A stretch of DNA of 32,535 bases, taken from positions 1 to 32,535 of the forward strand of contig NZNW01000075.1 of the NCBI GenBank assembly GCA_002695065.1, given 5' to 3'. The notes under the pieces are model-generated. The model searched no databases and had not been told where the DNA came from. It saw only the letters and a program-made list of their open reading frames with translations. Made by a program: the position numbers and the translations under genes. This stretch comes from Salinicola sp. GTDB taxonomy: Bacteria > Pseudomonadota > Gammaproteobacteria > Pseudomonadales > Halomonadaceae. Below are positions 25,547 to 32,535 of this stretch, piece by piece (position 1 is the stretch's first letter; every line of letters starts with the position of its first letter).

Positions 25547-26452
25547 ATGCGCCAATTCGACTTCATGGGCAAACGCCGCATCGCCTTCGTCGTCTCGATC
25601 GTGCTGACGATCGTGTCGATAGCGGCCCTCGCCCTCCTGCATCTCAACCTCGGTCTCGATTTCACCGGCGGCACGGTGGTGGAGCTCCACTACGCCGCAG
25701 TGCCGTCGCTGGACGATATCCGCACCCTGCTGGCCAACAGCGGGTTCGAGAACTTCCAGGTCCAGACCTTCGGCGCCACCGACGAGATCCTGGTGCGGCT
25801 GCAACAGACGTTCGACAACGACGTCGGCAACCAGGTGGTGTCCGCGCTGAGCAGTGGCGGGGCCCAGATCGACCTGATCCGCGCCGAGTTCGTCGGCGCC
25901 CAGGTGGGCGATCAACTACGCGACCAGAGCGGCCTGGGCATGCTGGTGGCGCTGGCCGGCGTCGCCGTCTACGTCGCCTTCCGCTTCCAGTACAAGTTCG
26001 CGCTGTGCGCGATCATCTCGCTGGGACACGACGTGCTGATCGTGCTGGGCCTGTTCGCGCTGTTCCAGTGGGAGTTCGATCTCACGGTGCTCGCCGGGAT
26101 CATGGCGGTCATCGGCTACTCGCTCAACGACACCATCATCGTCTACGACCGAATTCGCGAGAACATCCGGCTGTCGCGCAGCGAGGACCTTCCGCAGATC
26201 TTCAACGAAGCGATCAACCAGACGCTCTCGCGCACCCTGGCCACGTCCGGTACCACTTTGCTGGTGCTGTTCGCGCTGTTCTTCCTGGGCGGCGACATGA
26301 TCCACAACTTCTCGATCTCGCTGATCCTGGGGATCGTGGCCGGCACCTTCTCGTCGGTCTATGTCGCCGCGGCGCTGCTGATCGTGTTCAAGCTGGAGCG
26401 CCAGGATCTGATTCCGGTGAAGAAGGAAGAGGTCGAGGAGGAGCTGCCCTGA
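25547..26452 (+). CDS. secF: Protein translocase subunit SecF
   Basis: A 301-residue partner of SecD. It begins with an amphipathic start and a membrane helix at about 10-30, then LGLDFTGGTVVELHY, a short periplasmic region, and a five-helix bundle carrying GYSLNDTIIVYDRIREN with the proton-path aspartate. The C-terminus is charged and cytoplasmic. The ATG at 25547 has AGGAG nine bases upstream, sharing bases with the secD TAG, so translation is probably coupled. A strong terminator 26 bases past the stop ends the operon. Confidence 0.97.
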   Translation: MRQFDFMGKRRIAFVVSIVLTIVSIAALALLHLNLGLDFTGGTVVELHYAAVPSLDDIRTLLANSGFENFQVQTFGATDEILVRLQQTFDNDVGNQVVSALSSGGAQIDLIRAEFVGAQVGDQLRDQSGLGMLVALAGVAVYVAFRFQYKFALCAIISLGHDVLIVLGLFALFQWEFDLTVLAGIMAVIGYSLNDTIIVYDRIRENIRLSRSEDLPQIFNEAINQTLSRTLATSGTTLLVLFALFFLGGDMIHNFSISLILGIVAGTFSSVYVAAALLIVFKLERQDLIPVKKEEVEEELP

Positions 26453-26477
26453 GCCGGCGCTTCGACGACACCTCCAG

Positions 26478-26505
26478 CCCCTCGCCCGTGCGAGGGGTTT
26501 TTTTT
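26478..26505 (+). terminator. Intrinsic terminator of the yajC-secDF operon
   Basis: CCCCTCGC (26478-26485) and GCGAGGGG (26490-26497) form a perfect eight-pair stem with a four-base loop, followed by eight Ts. Confidence 0.95.
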
Positions 26506-26621
26506 GACCGCGCCAGCGCCGCGCGGCCAATCGCCGACCGCAGCGGTTGCGGTATCATGCGGCTGCCGTTCTGATTCAGCCCGAGCCGCTCTGGTCCAAC
26601 CCTCTCATGCAAGAGTGATCC

Positions 26622-27836
26622 ATGGCCCCAATCTTCGCCGATAGCAGTGTCGCCCGCTGGCTCCTGGTGCTGGTGATGGTCGCCGGCATCTACTTCTTCA
26701 TCGATTTCCTGGTGCCGGTGCTGGCAGCGCTGATCATCTGCGTCGCCAGTTGGCCGCTCTACTGTCGCCTGCTGGCGGCTTGCGGCCAGCGTCGGGCGCT
26801 GGCCGCCGGCATCGCGCTGGGCCTGATCGTCATGTGCCTGGTGATCCCCATGGTACTGGCCTGCTCATACGCCTTTCAGGAATTGAAAGGCTGGGTTGGC
26901 TGGCTGATGGTCGCCAACCAGCAAGGCATCCCCGCGCCGGACTGGGTTGCCAGCCTCCCCGGCATCGGCGAATGGCTGTCCGAGCAGTGGCAGGAGACGC
27001 TGGCGGAACCGCACGCACCGGAGTCTCTGATCCAGCTGGTGGGCGGCGAGCACATCGGCAATATCTCGCGCTGGGTGCTGGCGCTGGGGAGCAATGCGCT
27101 GCACCTGGCGCTGACCCTGCTGTTCATGCTGATCACGCTGTTCTTTCTCTACCGGGATGGTGCCGGCATGGCGCGCCAGCTGGATACGGTCGGCGAGCGG
27201 GTGCTGCCGGCGCGCTGGCAGCGATTCTCGCGGGTGGTGCCGGCAACGATCAGCTCCACCGTGATGGGCATGGGTCTGATCGCGCTGGGGGAAGGGCTGG
27301 TGCTCGGTACCGCTTACTGGATTGCCGGCATCCAGTCACCGGTGGTGCTCGGCGTGATCACCGCCTTCATGGCGCTGGTGCCGGGTGGCGCGCCGCTGAC
27401 GTTCACGCTGGTCTCGCTCTATCTGGTCGCCACCGGGCACATGGCCAACGGCATCGGGCTGTTCCTGTGGGGCGCCGTGGAGCTGTTCGTCGTCGACAAG
27501 ACACTGCGGCCGCGCCTGGTCGGCGGCCCGATCAAGCTCCCCTTCCTCCCCACCTTCTTCGGTCTGGTGGGTGGCGTGAAGACCATGGGGATCGTCGGCC
27601 TGTTCGTGGGCCCGGTGCTGATGGCGCTGCTGGTCGCCAGCTGGCGCGAATGGCTGCACGACGACAGCGCCCCGGACGCCCCGTCGGAAGCCGAGCGCTG
27701 GGGCTACGGCAAGCGCAAGCCGAGCGCCCTTCCGATCACGTCACCGGGTGCCTCCGGCTCTCACGGCAGGCAGAAGCGTCCCGCCGAAGCGACAGCGAGC
27801 ACCAATGCCGACACCAACGCCGATATCAGTCGCTGA
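26622..27836 (+). CDS. AI-2E family (YdiK-like) transporter
   Basis: A 404-residue inner-membrane protein with about eight hydrophobic segments from residue 12 to 345, in the arrangement of the AI-2E (UPF0118) family. Recognisable stretches are FFLYRDGAGMARQLD, ALVPGGAPLTFTLVSLYLV and GLVGGVKTMGIVGLFVGPVL. Characterised members export small molecules or act as Na+(Li+)/H+ antiporters; the substrate here is unknown. A hydrophilic tail from about 350 is rich in Ser, Ala, Lys and Asn and looks disordered. A purine stretch, AAGAGTG, lies before the ATG. A TATCAT -10-like box is at 26551-26556. The stop is only 14 bases from the converging regulator gene. Confidence 0.88.
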   Translation: MAPIFADSSVARWLLVLVMVAGIYFFIDFLVPVLAALIICVASWPLYCRLLAACGQRRALAAGIALGLIVMCLVIPMVLACSYAFQELKGWVGWLMVANQQGIPAPDWVASLPGIGEWLSEQWQETLAEPHAPESLIQLVGGEHIGNISRWVLALGSNALHLALTLLFMLITLFFLYRDGAGMARQLDTVGERVLPARWQRFSRVVPATISSTVMGMGLIALGEGLVLGTAYWIAGIQSPVVLGVITAFMALVPGGAPLTFTLVSLYLVATGHMANGIGLFLWGAVELFVVDKTLRPRLVGGPIKLPFLPTFFGLVGGVKTMGIVGLFVGPVLMALLVASWREWLHDDSAPDAPSEAERWGYGKRKPSALPITSPGASGSHGRQKRPAEATASTNADTNADISR

Positions 27837-27850
27837 ATGGTCGCGGGCAC

Positions 27851-29287
27851 TCAGCGGCCGAGCCGCAGGCCATGGCGTTTCAACTTGCGCACTACGCTTG
27901 GCTGGCTGATCCCCAACCGTTCGGCCAGTTCATAGGTGCTGACGCATGACCCCGCCAGCGAGGCCAGAATGGCGCGCTCATGCGCCTCCATGGCCGCCCT
28001 GAGCCCCTGCCCCGGCGCCAGCGGGCTCTCACGCGGCGTGGGCGCCGCACTACCGGACCCGGTCGGCGGATCGCCGCCCGACGCCGCCCCGCCAGCGGAC
28101 GACGCCACCGGCGCCCCGACGACGCCCCCCTCGGCGGACAGCCAGGCACGTTCCAGCCAGTTTTCCAGTTCCCGGATGTTGCCCGGCCAGTCGCCACCTA
28201 TCAGCGTCTCCCAGGCGTTGGGATGGAGTATCTTGTCCCGACCGTAGCGGCGATTGAGTCGTTCGAGATGACGCTGGGCCAGCCCCCGGATATCCTCGCG
28301 ACGCTCGCGCAGCGGCGGCAGCGACACCGGGATCACGTTGAGCCGGTAGTAGAGATCGAGCCGGAAGGCGCCCTCCTCGACCCTGCCGGCCAGATCCTGG
28401 TTGGTCGCCACGATCAGTCGGAAATCGACCTGGCGCGAGCGGGTGTCGCCCAACCGCATCACCGAGCCGTCCTGAATCACCTTGAGCAGCTTGGACTGCA
28501 TCGTCAGCGGCAGCTCGCCGATCTCGTCCAGGAACAGCGTGCCGCCATGCGCCTGCTCCAGCAGCCCCGCCTTGCCCTGGCGTGAAGCCCCGCTGAACGC
28601 GCCGGGCTGGTATCCGAACATCTCCGACTCGAACAGCGACTCCGGTATGGCCGCGCAATTGACGTCGACGAACGCCCCGTCCCGCCGACAGCTCCAGCGA
28701 TGCAGCTGACGTGCGAACGCCGTCTTGCCGACACCGGATTCGCCCAGCATCACCACGGTGGCGTCGGTGGGAGCGCTACGCTTCAACAGATGGACCATCT
28801 CGCGCATGATCCGGCTCCTGACCACCAGTTCGCCAACCGATGCATCGTCATCGTCGTCGGGCCCGTGGTGGCGGCGGAGATGCTCGGCGAAGCGGCGTTG
28901 GAGCAGCGCGTACTCGTCCTGCAGCAGGCGGAGATCGGTGAGGTCCCGCGAACGGCTGATCACGCGGATCAGCTTGCCGTCGGCGTAGACCGGGAAGGCC
29001 TCGGCGATGACCTGACGCCCGGTGCCGGTGCGCTGCATGATCTGCGCGGGCTGGCCGGTCCGAATGACTTCGAGGGAGACCGAGGGAGAGAGCACGCCGC
29101 TGGCCTGCAGCGCCTGGACGGTGGTGGCACGCAGCGCATCTCGGCTCAGGCCATAGACCGCAGCGCTGCCGGGGCTGACATCCAGGATGCGACCGCCGGC
29201 ATCGACGATGAAGAGATGATCCTGGGCCGTCTGGATCAGCGCTTCCAGCGTCAAACGGGCCGCCCCCTCGTCCAGCGAGTCCGCCAT
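27851..29287 (-). CDS. PAS-AAA+-HTH sigma54-dependent activator
   Basis: A 478-residue bacterial enhancer-binding protein. A PAS sensor domain covers about residues 15-118 and the sigma54-interacting AAA+ domain about 155-385. The Walker A is GESGVGKT (182-189), the Walker B is LFLDEIGE (251-258), and the sigma54 contact loop reads GAFSGA (229-234) instead of the usual GAFTGA. A Gly/Ala/Pro-rich linker (390-425) leads to a TyrR-like helix-turn-helix, [20 protein letters not shown] (452-471). The ATG at 29287 was chosen because AAAGGAG lies eight bases upstream; a frame 36 bases longer lacks support. It is divergent from the guanidinobutyrase gene, which has a sigma54 promoter, so it is very probably its activator. 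It lacks a receiver domain and so may sense its ligand through PAS. Confidence 0.9.
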   Translation of the reverse strand: MADSLDEGAARLTLEALIQTAQDHLFIVDAGGRILDVSPGSAAVYGLSRDALRATTVQALQASGVLSPSVSLEVIRTGQPAQIMQRTGTGRQVIAEAFPVYADGKLIRVISRSRDLTDLRLLQDEYALLQRRFAEHLRRHHGPDDDDDASVGELVVRSRIMREMVHLLKRSAPTDATVVMLGESGVGKTAFARQLHRWSCRRDGAFVDVNCAAIPESLFESEMFGYQPGAFSGASRQGKAGLLEQAHGGTLFLDEIGELPLTMQSKLLKVIQDGSVMRLGDTRSRQVDFRLIVATNQDLAGRVEEGAFRLDLYYRLNVIPVSLPPLRERREDIRGLAQRHLERLNRRYGRDKILHPNAWETLIGGDWPGNIRELENWLERAWLSAEGGVVGAPVASSAGGAASGGDPPTGSGSAAPTPRESPLAPGQGLRAAMEAHERAILASLAGSCVSTYELAERLGISQPSVVRKLKRHGLRLGR

Positions 29288-29315
29288 TTCCGGTGCTCCT
29301 TTACCGATACGTCGA

Positions 29316-29330
29316 TGCATCATTGATGCA
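29316..29330. promoter_or_regulatory. Perfect palindrome, candidate enhancer site for the sigma54 activator
   Basis: TGCATCA-T-TGATGCA has perfect seven-base arms and is centred about 117 bases upstream of the predicted gbuA start, a normal enhancer distance. It also lies 29 bases before the regulator start codon, so binding could repress the regulator's own gene. Weaker inverted repeats lie nearby: ATGGA-N9-TCCAT (29334-29352) and GATTC-N6-GAATC (29358-29373). Confidence 0.55.
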
Positions 29331-29396
29331 CGGATGGATCGGAAACGTCCATGCCTCGATTCGTGTTTGAATCACCTGAAAACAAAGAAGATTGTA

Positions 29397-29409
29397 AATC
29401 AGCATGTTA
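29397..29409 (+). promoter_or_regulatory. Candidate IHF site
   Basis: AATCAGCATGTTA matches the IHF consensus WATCAR-N4-TTR at every specified position. It lies between the enhancer candidate and the -24/-12 promoter, where DNA bending is needed. It is close to the -24 element, so the geometry is tight. Such short matches also occur by chance. Confidence 0.4.
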
Positions 29410-29413
29410 CGAC

Positions 29414-29429
29414 TTGGCACGATTCCTGC
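29414..29429 (+). promoter_or_regulatory. Sigma54 (-24/-12) promoter of gbuA
   Basis: TTGGCACGATTCCTGC matches the RpoN consensus, with GG at 29416-29417 and GC at 29428-29429 exactly ten bases apart and a full TTGGCAC -24 element. Transcription is expected near 29441, 25 bases before gbuA. The divergent gene encodes a sigma54 activator, which strongly supports the call. Confidence 0.85.
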
Positions 29430-29465
29430 GAGTGCTAATCGACAATCACAACAGCAGGAGTCTCC

Positions 29466-30422
29466 ATGCCAACGACACCGCCATACAACCAGCCCCTGGG
29501 CGGCAACGAAATGCCTCGCTTCGGCGGCCCCGCGACGATGATGCGCCTGCCGACGCAGAAGAGCGCTGAAGGACTGGATGCCTGCTTCGTCGGCATCCCG
29601 ATGGACATCGGCACCTCCAACCGCCCGGGCACACGGTTCGGCCCGCGCCAGATTCGCGATGAATCCCGGATGCTGCGCCCCTTCAACATGGCGACCCGCG
29701 CCGCGCCGTTCGAAAGCCTGCAGGTGGCGGATATCGGCGACGTCCCGATCAACACCTTCGACCTCAAGAAGAGCGTCGATATCATCGAACGCTACTACGA
29801 CGAGCTGCTGACCCACGACGTGATTCCGCTGACGCTGGGCGGCGACCACACCCTGGCGCTGCCGATCCTGCGCGCCATGGCGAAAAAGCATGGCCCGGTG
29901 GGGCTGATCCACGTCGATGCCCATGCCGACATCAACGAGCACATGTTCGGCGAGGCCATCGCACACGGCACGCCGTTCCGTCGCGCGGTGGAGGAAGGTC
30001 TGCTCGACTGCAACCGCGTTGCCCAGATCGGCCTGCGCGGCACCGGCTACGCAGCGGAGGAGTTTGACTGGGGGCGTCAACAGGGTTTCCGGGTGGTGCC
30101 GGCCGAGGAGTGCTGGCACAAGAGCCTGACGCCACTGATGGCGGAGATCCGAGACAAGCTCAAAGGCGGTCCGGTCTACCTGACCTTCGACATCGACAGT
30201 CTCGACCCCGCCTACGCGCCGGGAACCGGCACGGTGGAGATCGGCGGCCTGACCATCCCCCAGGCGCTGGAGATCATTCGCGGCGCCCATGGGCTCGATA
30301 TCGTCGGCTGCGATCTGGTCGAGGTCTCGCCACCCTATGACGCTCACGGCCAAACCGCCGTGGTGGCCGCCAACCTGCTGTTCGAGATGCTCTGCATTCT
30401 CCCCGGCGTCAACCGCCGCTGA
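29466..30422 (+). CDS. gbuA: Guanidinobutyrase, agmatinase/arginase family
   Basis: A 318-residue ureohydrolase. It resembles Pseudomonas GbuA (319 residues) more than agmatinase or guanidinopropionase, with QPLGGNEMPRFGG at the N-terminus, MDIGTSNRPGTRFGPR, and LVEVSPPYD near the end. GbuA cleaves 4-guanidinobutyrate to GABA and urea in arginine or agmatine breakdown by transamination or oxidase routes. The binuclear manganese ligands are all visible: His128 in GGDHTL, Asp151, His153 and Asp155 in HVDAHADIN, and Asp242 and Asp244 in FDIDSLDPA. The ATG at 29466 has AGGAG five bases upstream. It is followed by a symporter gene and driven by a sigma54 promoter. Agmatinase remains a possible alternative substrate class. 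Confidence 0.88.
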   Translation: MPTTPPYNQPLGGNEMPRFGGPATMMRLPTQKSAEGLDACFVGIPMDIGTSNRPGTRFGPRQIRDESRMLRPFNMATRAAPFESLQVADIGDVPINTFDLKKSVDIIERYYDELLTHDVIPLTLGGDHTLALPILRAMAKKHGPVGLIHVDAHADINEHMFGEAIAHGTPFRRAVEEGLLDCNRVAQIGLRGTGYAAEEFDWGRQQGFRVVPAEECWHKSLTPLMAEIRDKLKGGPVYLTFDIDSLDPAYAPGTGTVEIGGLTIPQALEIIRGAHGLDIVGCDLVEVSPPYDAHGQTAVVAANLLFEMLCILPGVNRR

Positions 30423-30478
30423 CAGGCCGTCATCACGGTACCGTCACCCCTTGGATCGCCCGTTCCACAACAACAATC

Positions 30479-30495
30479 GCCGCTGATGCAGCGGC
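30479..30495 (+). other. Hairpin just before the symporter ribosome site
   Basis: GCCGCTG-ATG-CAGCGGC is a perfect seven-pair stem ending directly before AGGATAGGA, the ribosome site of the next gene. It could reduce symporter translation relative to gbuA or protect the transcript. That is inference. Confidence 0.4.
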
Positions 30496-30508
30496 AGGAT
30501 AGGACATC

Positions 30509-31891
30509 ATGATGCTGGATCTCTTCGTCGTCGCACTCTACGCGGCCGGCATGCTCGGCCTGGGCTGGTGGGGCATGAAACGCGCCCGCAACCGGGAAGA
30601 CTATCTGGTGGCGGGACGCCGCCTGGGCCCCGGCATGTATCTGGGCACGCTGTCGGCCGTGGTGCTCGGTGGCGCCTCGACCGTGGGCACGGTCAAGCTC
30701 GGCTACACCTATGGACTGTCCGGGCTCTGGCTCTGCGCCTCGCTGGGCCTGGGGCTGATCGTGCTCAGCGTGGTACTGGCCAAGCCACTGATGACTCTCA
30801 AGCTGTATACCGTGACCCAGGTGCTGGAGCGCCGCTACACCCCAGCCGCCAAGCTGATCAGCTCGATCATCATGTTCGCCTACGACCTGATGCTGGCGGT
30901 GACCTCGACCATCGGCATCGGTACGGTGCTGAGCGTGATCTTCGGCATGCCGGCCTGGCAGGCGGTCGTGATCGGCGGCATCGTCGTGGTGATCTACTCG
31001 ACCATCGGCGGCATGTGGTCGCTGACGCTCACCGACATCGTGCAGTTCCTGATCATGACGATCGGCATGGTGGCGCTGCTGCTGCCGCTGACGATCCACT
31101 CGGTGGGCGGCTGGAGCGCGCTGCTGGACAAGGCGCCGGAGACCAGCTTCTCGCTGACCGCGATCGGCTGGGACACCATCATCACCTACTTCGTCATCTA
31201 CTTCCTGGGCATCCTGATCGGCCAGGATATCTGGCAGCGCGTATTCACGGCGCGTTCCAGCAGTGTCGCCCGCAGCGCCGGCACCTTCGCCGGGATCTAC
31301 TGCATTCTCTATGGCGTGATCGGCGCGCTGGTGGGTATCGCGGCGAGCATCCTGCTGCCCAATCTCGACGACGCCAACAATGCCTTCGCCGCCATCGCGC
31401 AGCTGGCCCTGCCGGACGGCATTCGCGGCTTGATCATCGCCGCCGCCATGGCCGCGATGATGTCCACCTCCAGCGCCGGGATGCTCGCTTCCTCGACCCT
31501 GCTGACCCAGGACATTCTCCCGGCGCTGCGCGGTGGCCGGGAAATCGAGGGCGTCAGGATCAACCGGCTCTGCACGGGCCTGATCGGCGTGGTGAGCGTG
31601 ATCATCGCGATCAACGTCAGTGACGTCATCGGGGCCCTGACGGTCGCCTACAACCTGTTGGTCGGCGGCATGCTGATCCCGATGCTGGGCGCCCTGTTCT
31701 GGAAGCGCGCCACCACCACCGGCGCCATCGCCAGCATGCTGGCCGGCTGCATCGGCGTGATCGGCTTCATGCTCAAGGATGGGTTGCTGTCCAACTCCCC
31801 CATCTACGCCGGACTCGCTGCCGCGATGATCGCGTTCGTGGCGGGCAGCCTGCTCACCCGCCCGCATCCGGTGGCCTCCTCGACGCCCTGA
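30509..31891 (+). CDS. Sodium:solute symporter (SSS family)
   Basis: A 460-residue polytopic transporter with about 12-13 hydrophobic segments. SSS signatures include YLVAGRRLGPGMYLGTLSA (about 32-50), TIGGMWSLTLTDIVQFLIM (about 165-183) and AAMAAMMSTSSAGMLASST (about 312-330), the last with serines typical of the sodium site. Members import sugars, amino acids or organic cations with Na+. Its place 86 bases after gbuA and the shared promoter suggest uptake of 4-guanidinobutyrate or a related guanidino compound; a symporter also accompanies gbuA in Pseudomonas. The start may be ATG 30509 or ATG 30512, the latter with better spacing (seven bases) from AGGA. A terminator lies at 31961-31995. 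Confidence 0.9.
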   Translation: MMLDLFVVALYAAGMLGLGWWGMKRARNREDYLVAGRRLGPGMYLGTLSAVVLGGASTVGTVKLGYTYGLSGLWLCASLGLGLIVLSVVLAKPLMTLKLYTVTQVLERRYTPAAKLISSIIMFAYDLMLAVTSTIGIGTVLSVIFGMPAWQAVVIGGIVVVIYSTIGGMWSLTLTDIVQFLIMTIGMVALLLPLTIHSVGGWSALLDKAPETSFSLTAIGWDTIITYFVIYFLGILIGQDIWQRVFTARSSSVARSAGTFAGIYCILYGVIGALVGIAASILLPNLDDANNAFAAIAQLALPDGIRGLIIAAAMAAMMSTSSAGMLASSTLLTQDILPALRGGREIEGVRINRLCTGLIGVVSVIIAINVSDVIGALTVAYNLLVGGMLIPMLGALFWKRATTTGAIASMLAGCIGVIGFMLKDGLLSNSPIYAGLAAAMIAFVAGSLLTRPHPVASSTP

Positions 31892-31960
31892 TCCGGCTAA
31901 AGCCCCCCGACTCCGAACGGGGATACGTGCCGATCCAGAACGAAAGTACACCCCAACGCA

Positions 31961-31995
31961 AAGCGCCCTGCCGGGAAAAACCCGCCAGGGCGCTT
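31961..31995 (+). terminator. Hairpin terminator of the gbuA operon
   Basis: AAGCGCCCTG-C-CGGG (31961-31975) pairs with CCCG-C-CAGGGCGCTT (31981-31995), 14 pairs with one mismatch around AAAAA. The following tract CTGTTGCTGT is weakly T-rich. Confidence 0.7.
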
Positions 31996-32219
31996 CTGTT
32001 GCTGTCCGCTATAGCGCGCGGGAGAGCGCCCTCCCGCCCCGGGGGTTCGAGCTGCTGCCGGAGGTGGCGGGGAGGTTCATGCGACCTTTCTCTTACAGCG
32101 GCGGCGGCAACGCTGTGTCATAACGTAAACGCTCGTTTGAGGAGCGCTCGTCGCCCCCGTTGCCGTGGCCAGCACGCACTCCGACGAGACAAGACAACAA
32201 CTCACAAGGGATCGACACC
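31996..32219. other. Intergenic region before the esterase gene
   Basis: The full gap runs from 31892. Past the terminator it holds a second hairpin, GCGGGAG-N6-CTCCCGC (32018-32037), without a T-run. A weak -35-like TTACAG at 32093-32098 has no good -10 partner (nearest TGTCAT 17 bases away). No gene is supported here. Confidence 0.4.
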
Positions 32220-32535
32220 ATGCCAATGTCGCGCTCTCGGCAGCTGGCGCTGGGGATGATCGTCGGGGCCAGCGCCCTGCCGCTCCCGGCGCTGGCCGTC
32301 TCCAGCTTTCACGACACCTTCGACGACACCATCTTCTTCGGCGATAGCCTGAGCGACAGCGGCTACTACCGGGGCGCCATCGGCAGCGCGCTCTCGCTGA
32401 CCCCTAGCCAGCAGGCCTTCATCGGCCGCTTCACCACCAACCCCGGGCCGGTATGGGCCGAGCGGGTCGCTGGCCACTACGCCAGCAACGCCCAGCCCAG
32501 CAACGTCGGCGGCAACGACTACGCCGCCGGTGGCG
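32220..32535 (+). CDS. Secreted GDSL-type esterase/lipase, 5' part only
   Basis: The window ends after 105 codons. A signal peptide covers about residues 1-27, ending LPLPALA. Block I of the GDSL family is GDSLSDSG (41-48) with nucleophile Ser43. The segment FTTNPGPVWAERVA (71-84) is typical of extracellular GDSL enzymes, and GGNDYAAGG (97-105) is block II or its start. Such proteins are secreted esterases, often with a C-terminal autotransporter barrel (EstA type) that would lie beyond the edge. The ATG at 32220 has AAGGG about nine bases upstream; a second ATG lies at 32226. Confidence 0.85.
   Translation, partial: MPMSRSRQLALGMIVGASALPLPALAVSSFHDTFDDTIFFGDSLSDSGYYRGAIGSALSLTPSQQAFIGRFTTNPGPVWAERVAGHYASNAQPSNVGGNDYAAGG

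Overview
The window is chromosomal DNA from a GC-rich gammaproteobacterium. Protein types and gene order point to a halophilic Halomonadaceae-like organism (Halomonas, Salinicola, Kushneria or similar). The reasons are the block queA-tgt-yajC-secD-secF, a homodimer-type AceE with a three-lipoyl AceF, FabV as the enoyl-ACP reductase, a Pseudomonas-like guanidinobutyrase, and strikingly acidic linkers in AceF. This is inferred from recognised sequences; no search was run.

Layout. Positions 1-11455 are all on the minus strand. A tsaB-uppP-rsmJ operon (tRNA modification, undecaprenyl phosphate recycling, 16S rRNA methylation) follows a separately terminated adk. The pyruvate dehydrogenase operon aceE-aceF comes next, with a sigma70-like promoter and two matching palindromes upstream of aceE. 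Then come ampD, a GlxA-type AraC regulator and fabV. Positions 11724-18875 are a mosaic of single genes: an unrecognised 134-residue protein, a glutathione peroxidase, a YfcD-like NUDIX hydrolase, AidB, a LysE/RhtB exporter, a DUF883/ElaB-type protein, an AhpD-like protein with an altered cysteine motif, a Crp/Fnr-type regulator, a 69-residue orphan and an unknown membrane protein.

Positions about 18930-20559 hold no intact gene of ordinary size and are relatively AT-rich. I read them as the scar of an integrative element. A tyrosine integrase 3' end, broken by three one-base deletions and by a stop codon exactly at the catalytic tyrosine, lies beside the 3' end of tRNA-Leu(CAA). The scar also holds two strong intrinsic terminators, one ending a possible small transcription unit and one ending a candidate small RNA.

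Positions 20694-26452 carry queA and tgt (queuosine synthesis), separated by a tandem repeat array, then yajC-secD-secF (Sec translocon accessory subunits) ending in a textbook terminator. An AI-2E family permease follows.

Positions 27851-31891 form a coherent catabolic module: a PAS-AAA+-HTH sigma54 activator divergent from a guanidinobutyrase and a sodium:solute symporter. Between them lie a good -24/-12 promoter, a candidate IHF site and a perfect 15-bp palindrome at a normal enhancer distance. The family is usually paired with a LysR regulator in Pseudomonas, so this control layout is the most interesting intact system here. The window ends inside a secreted GDSL esterase gene.
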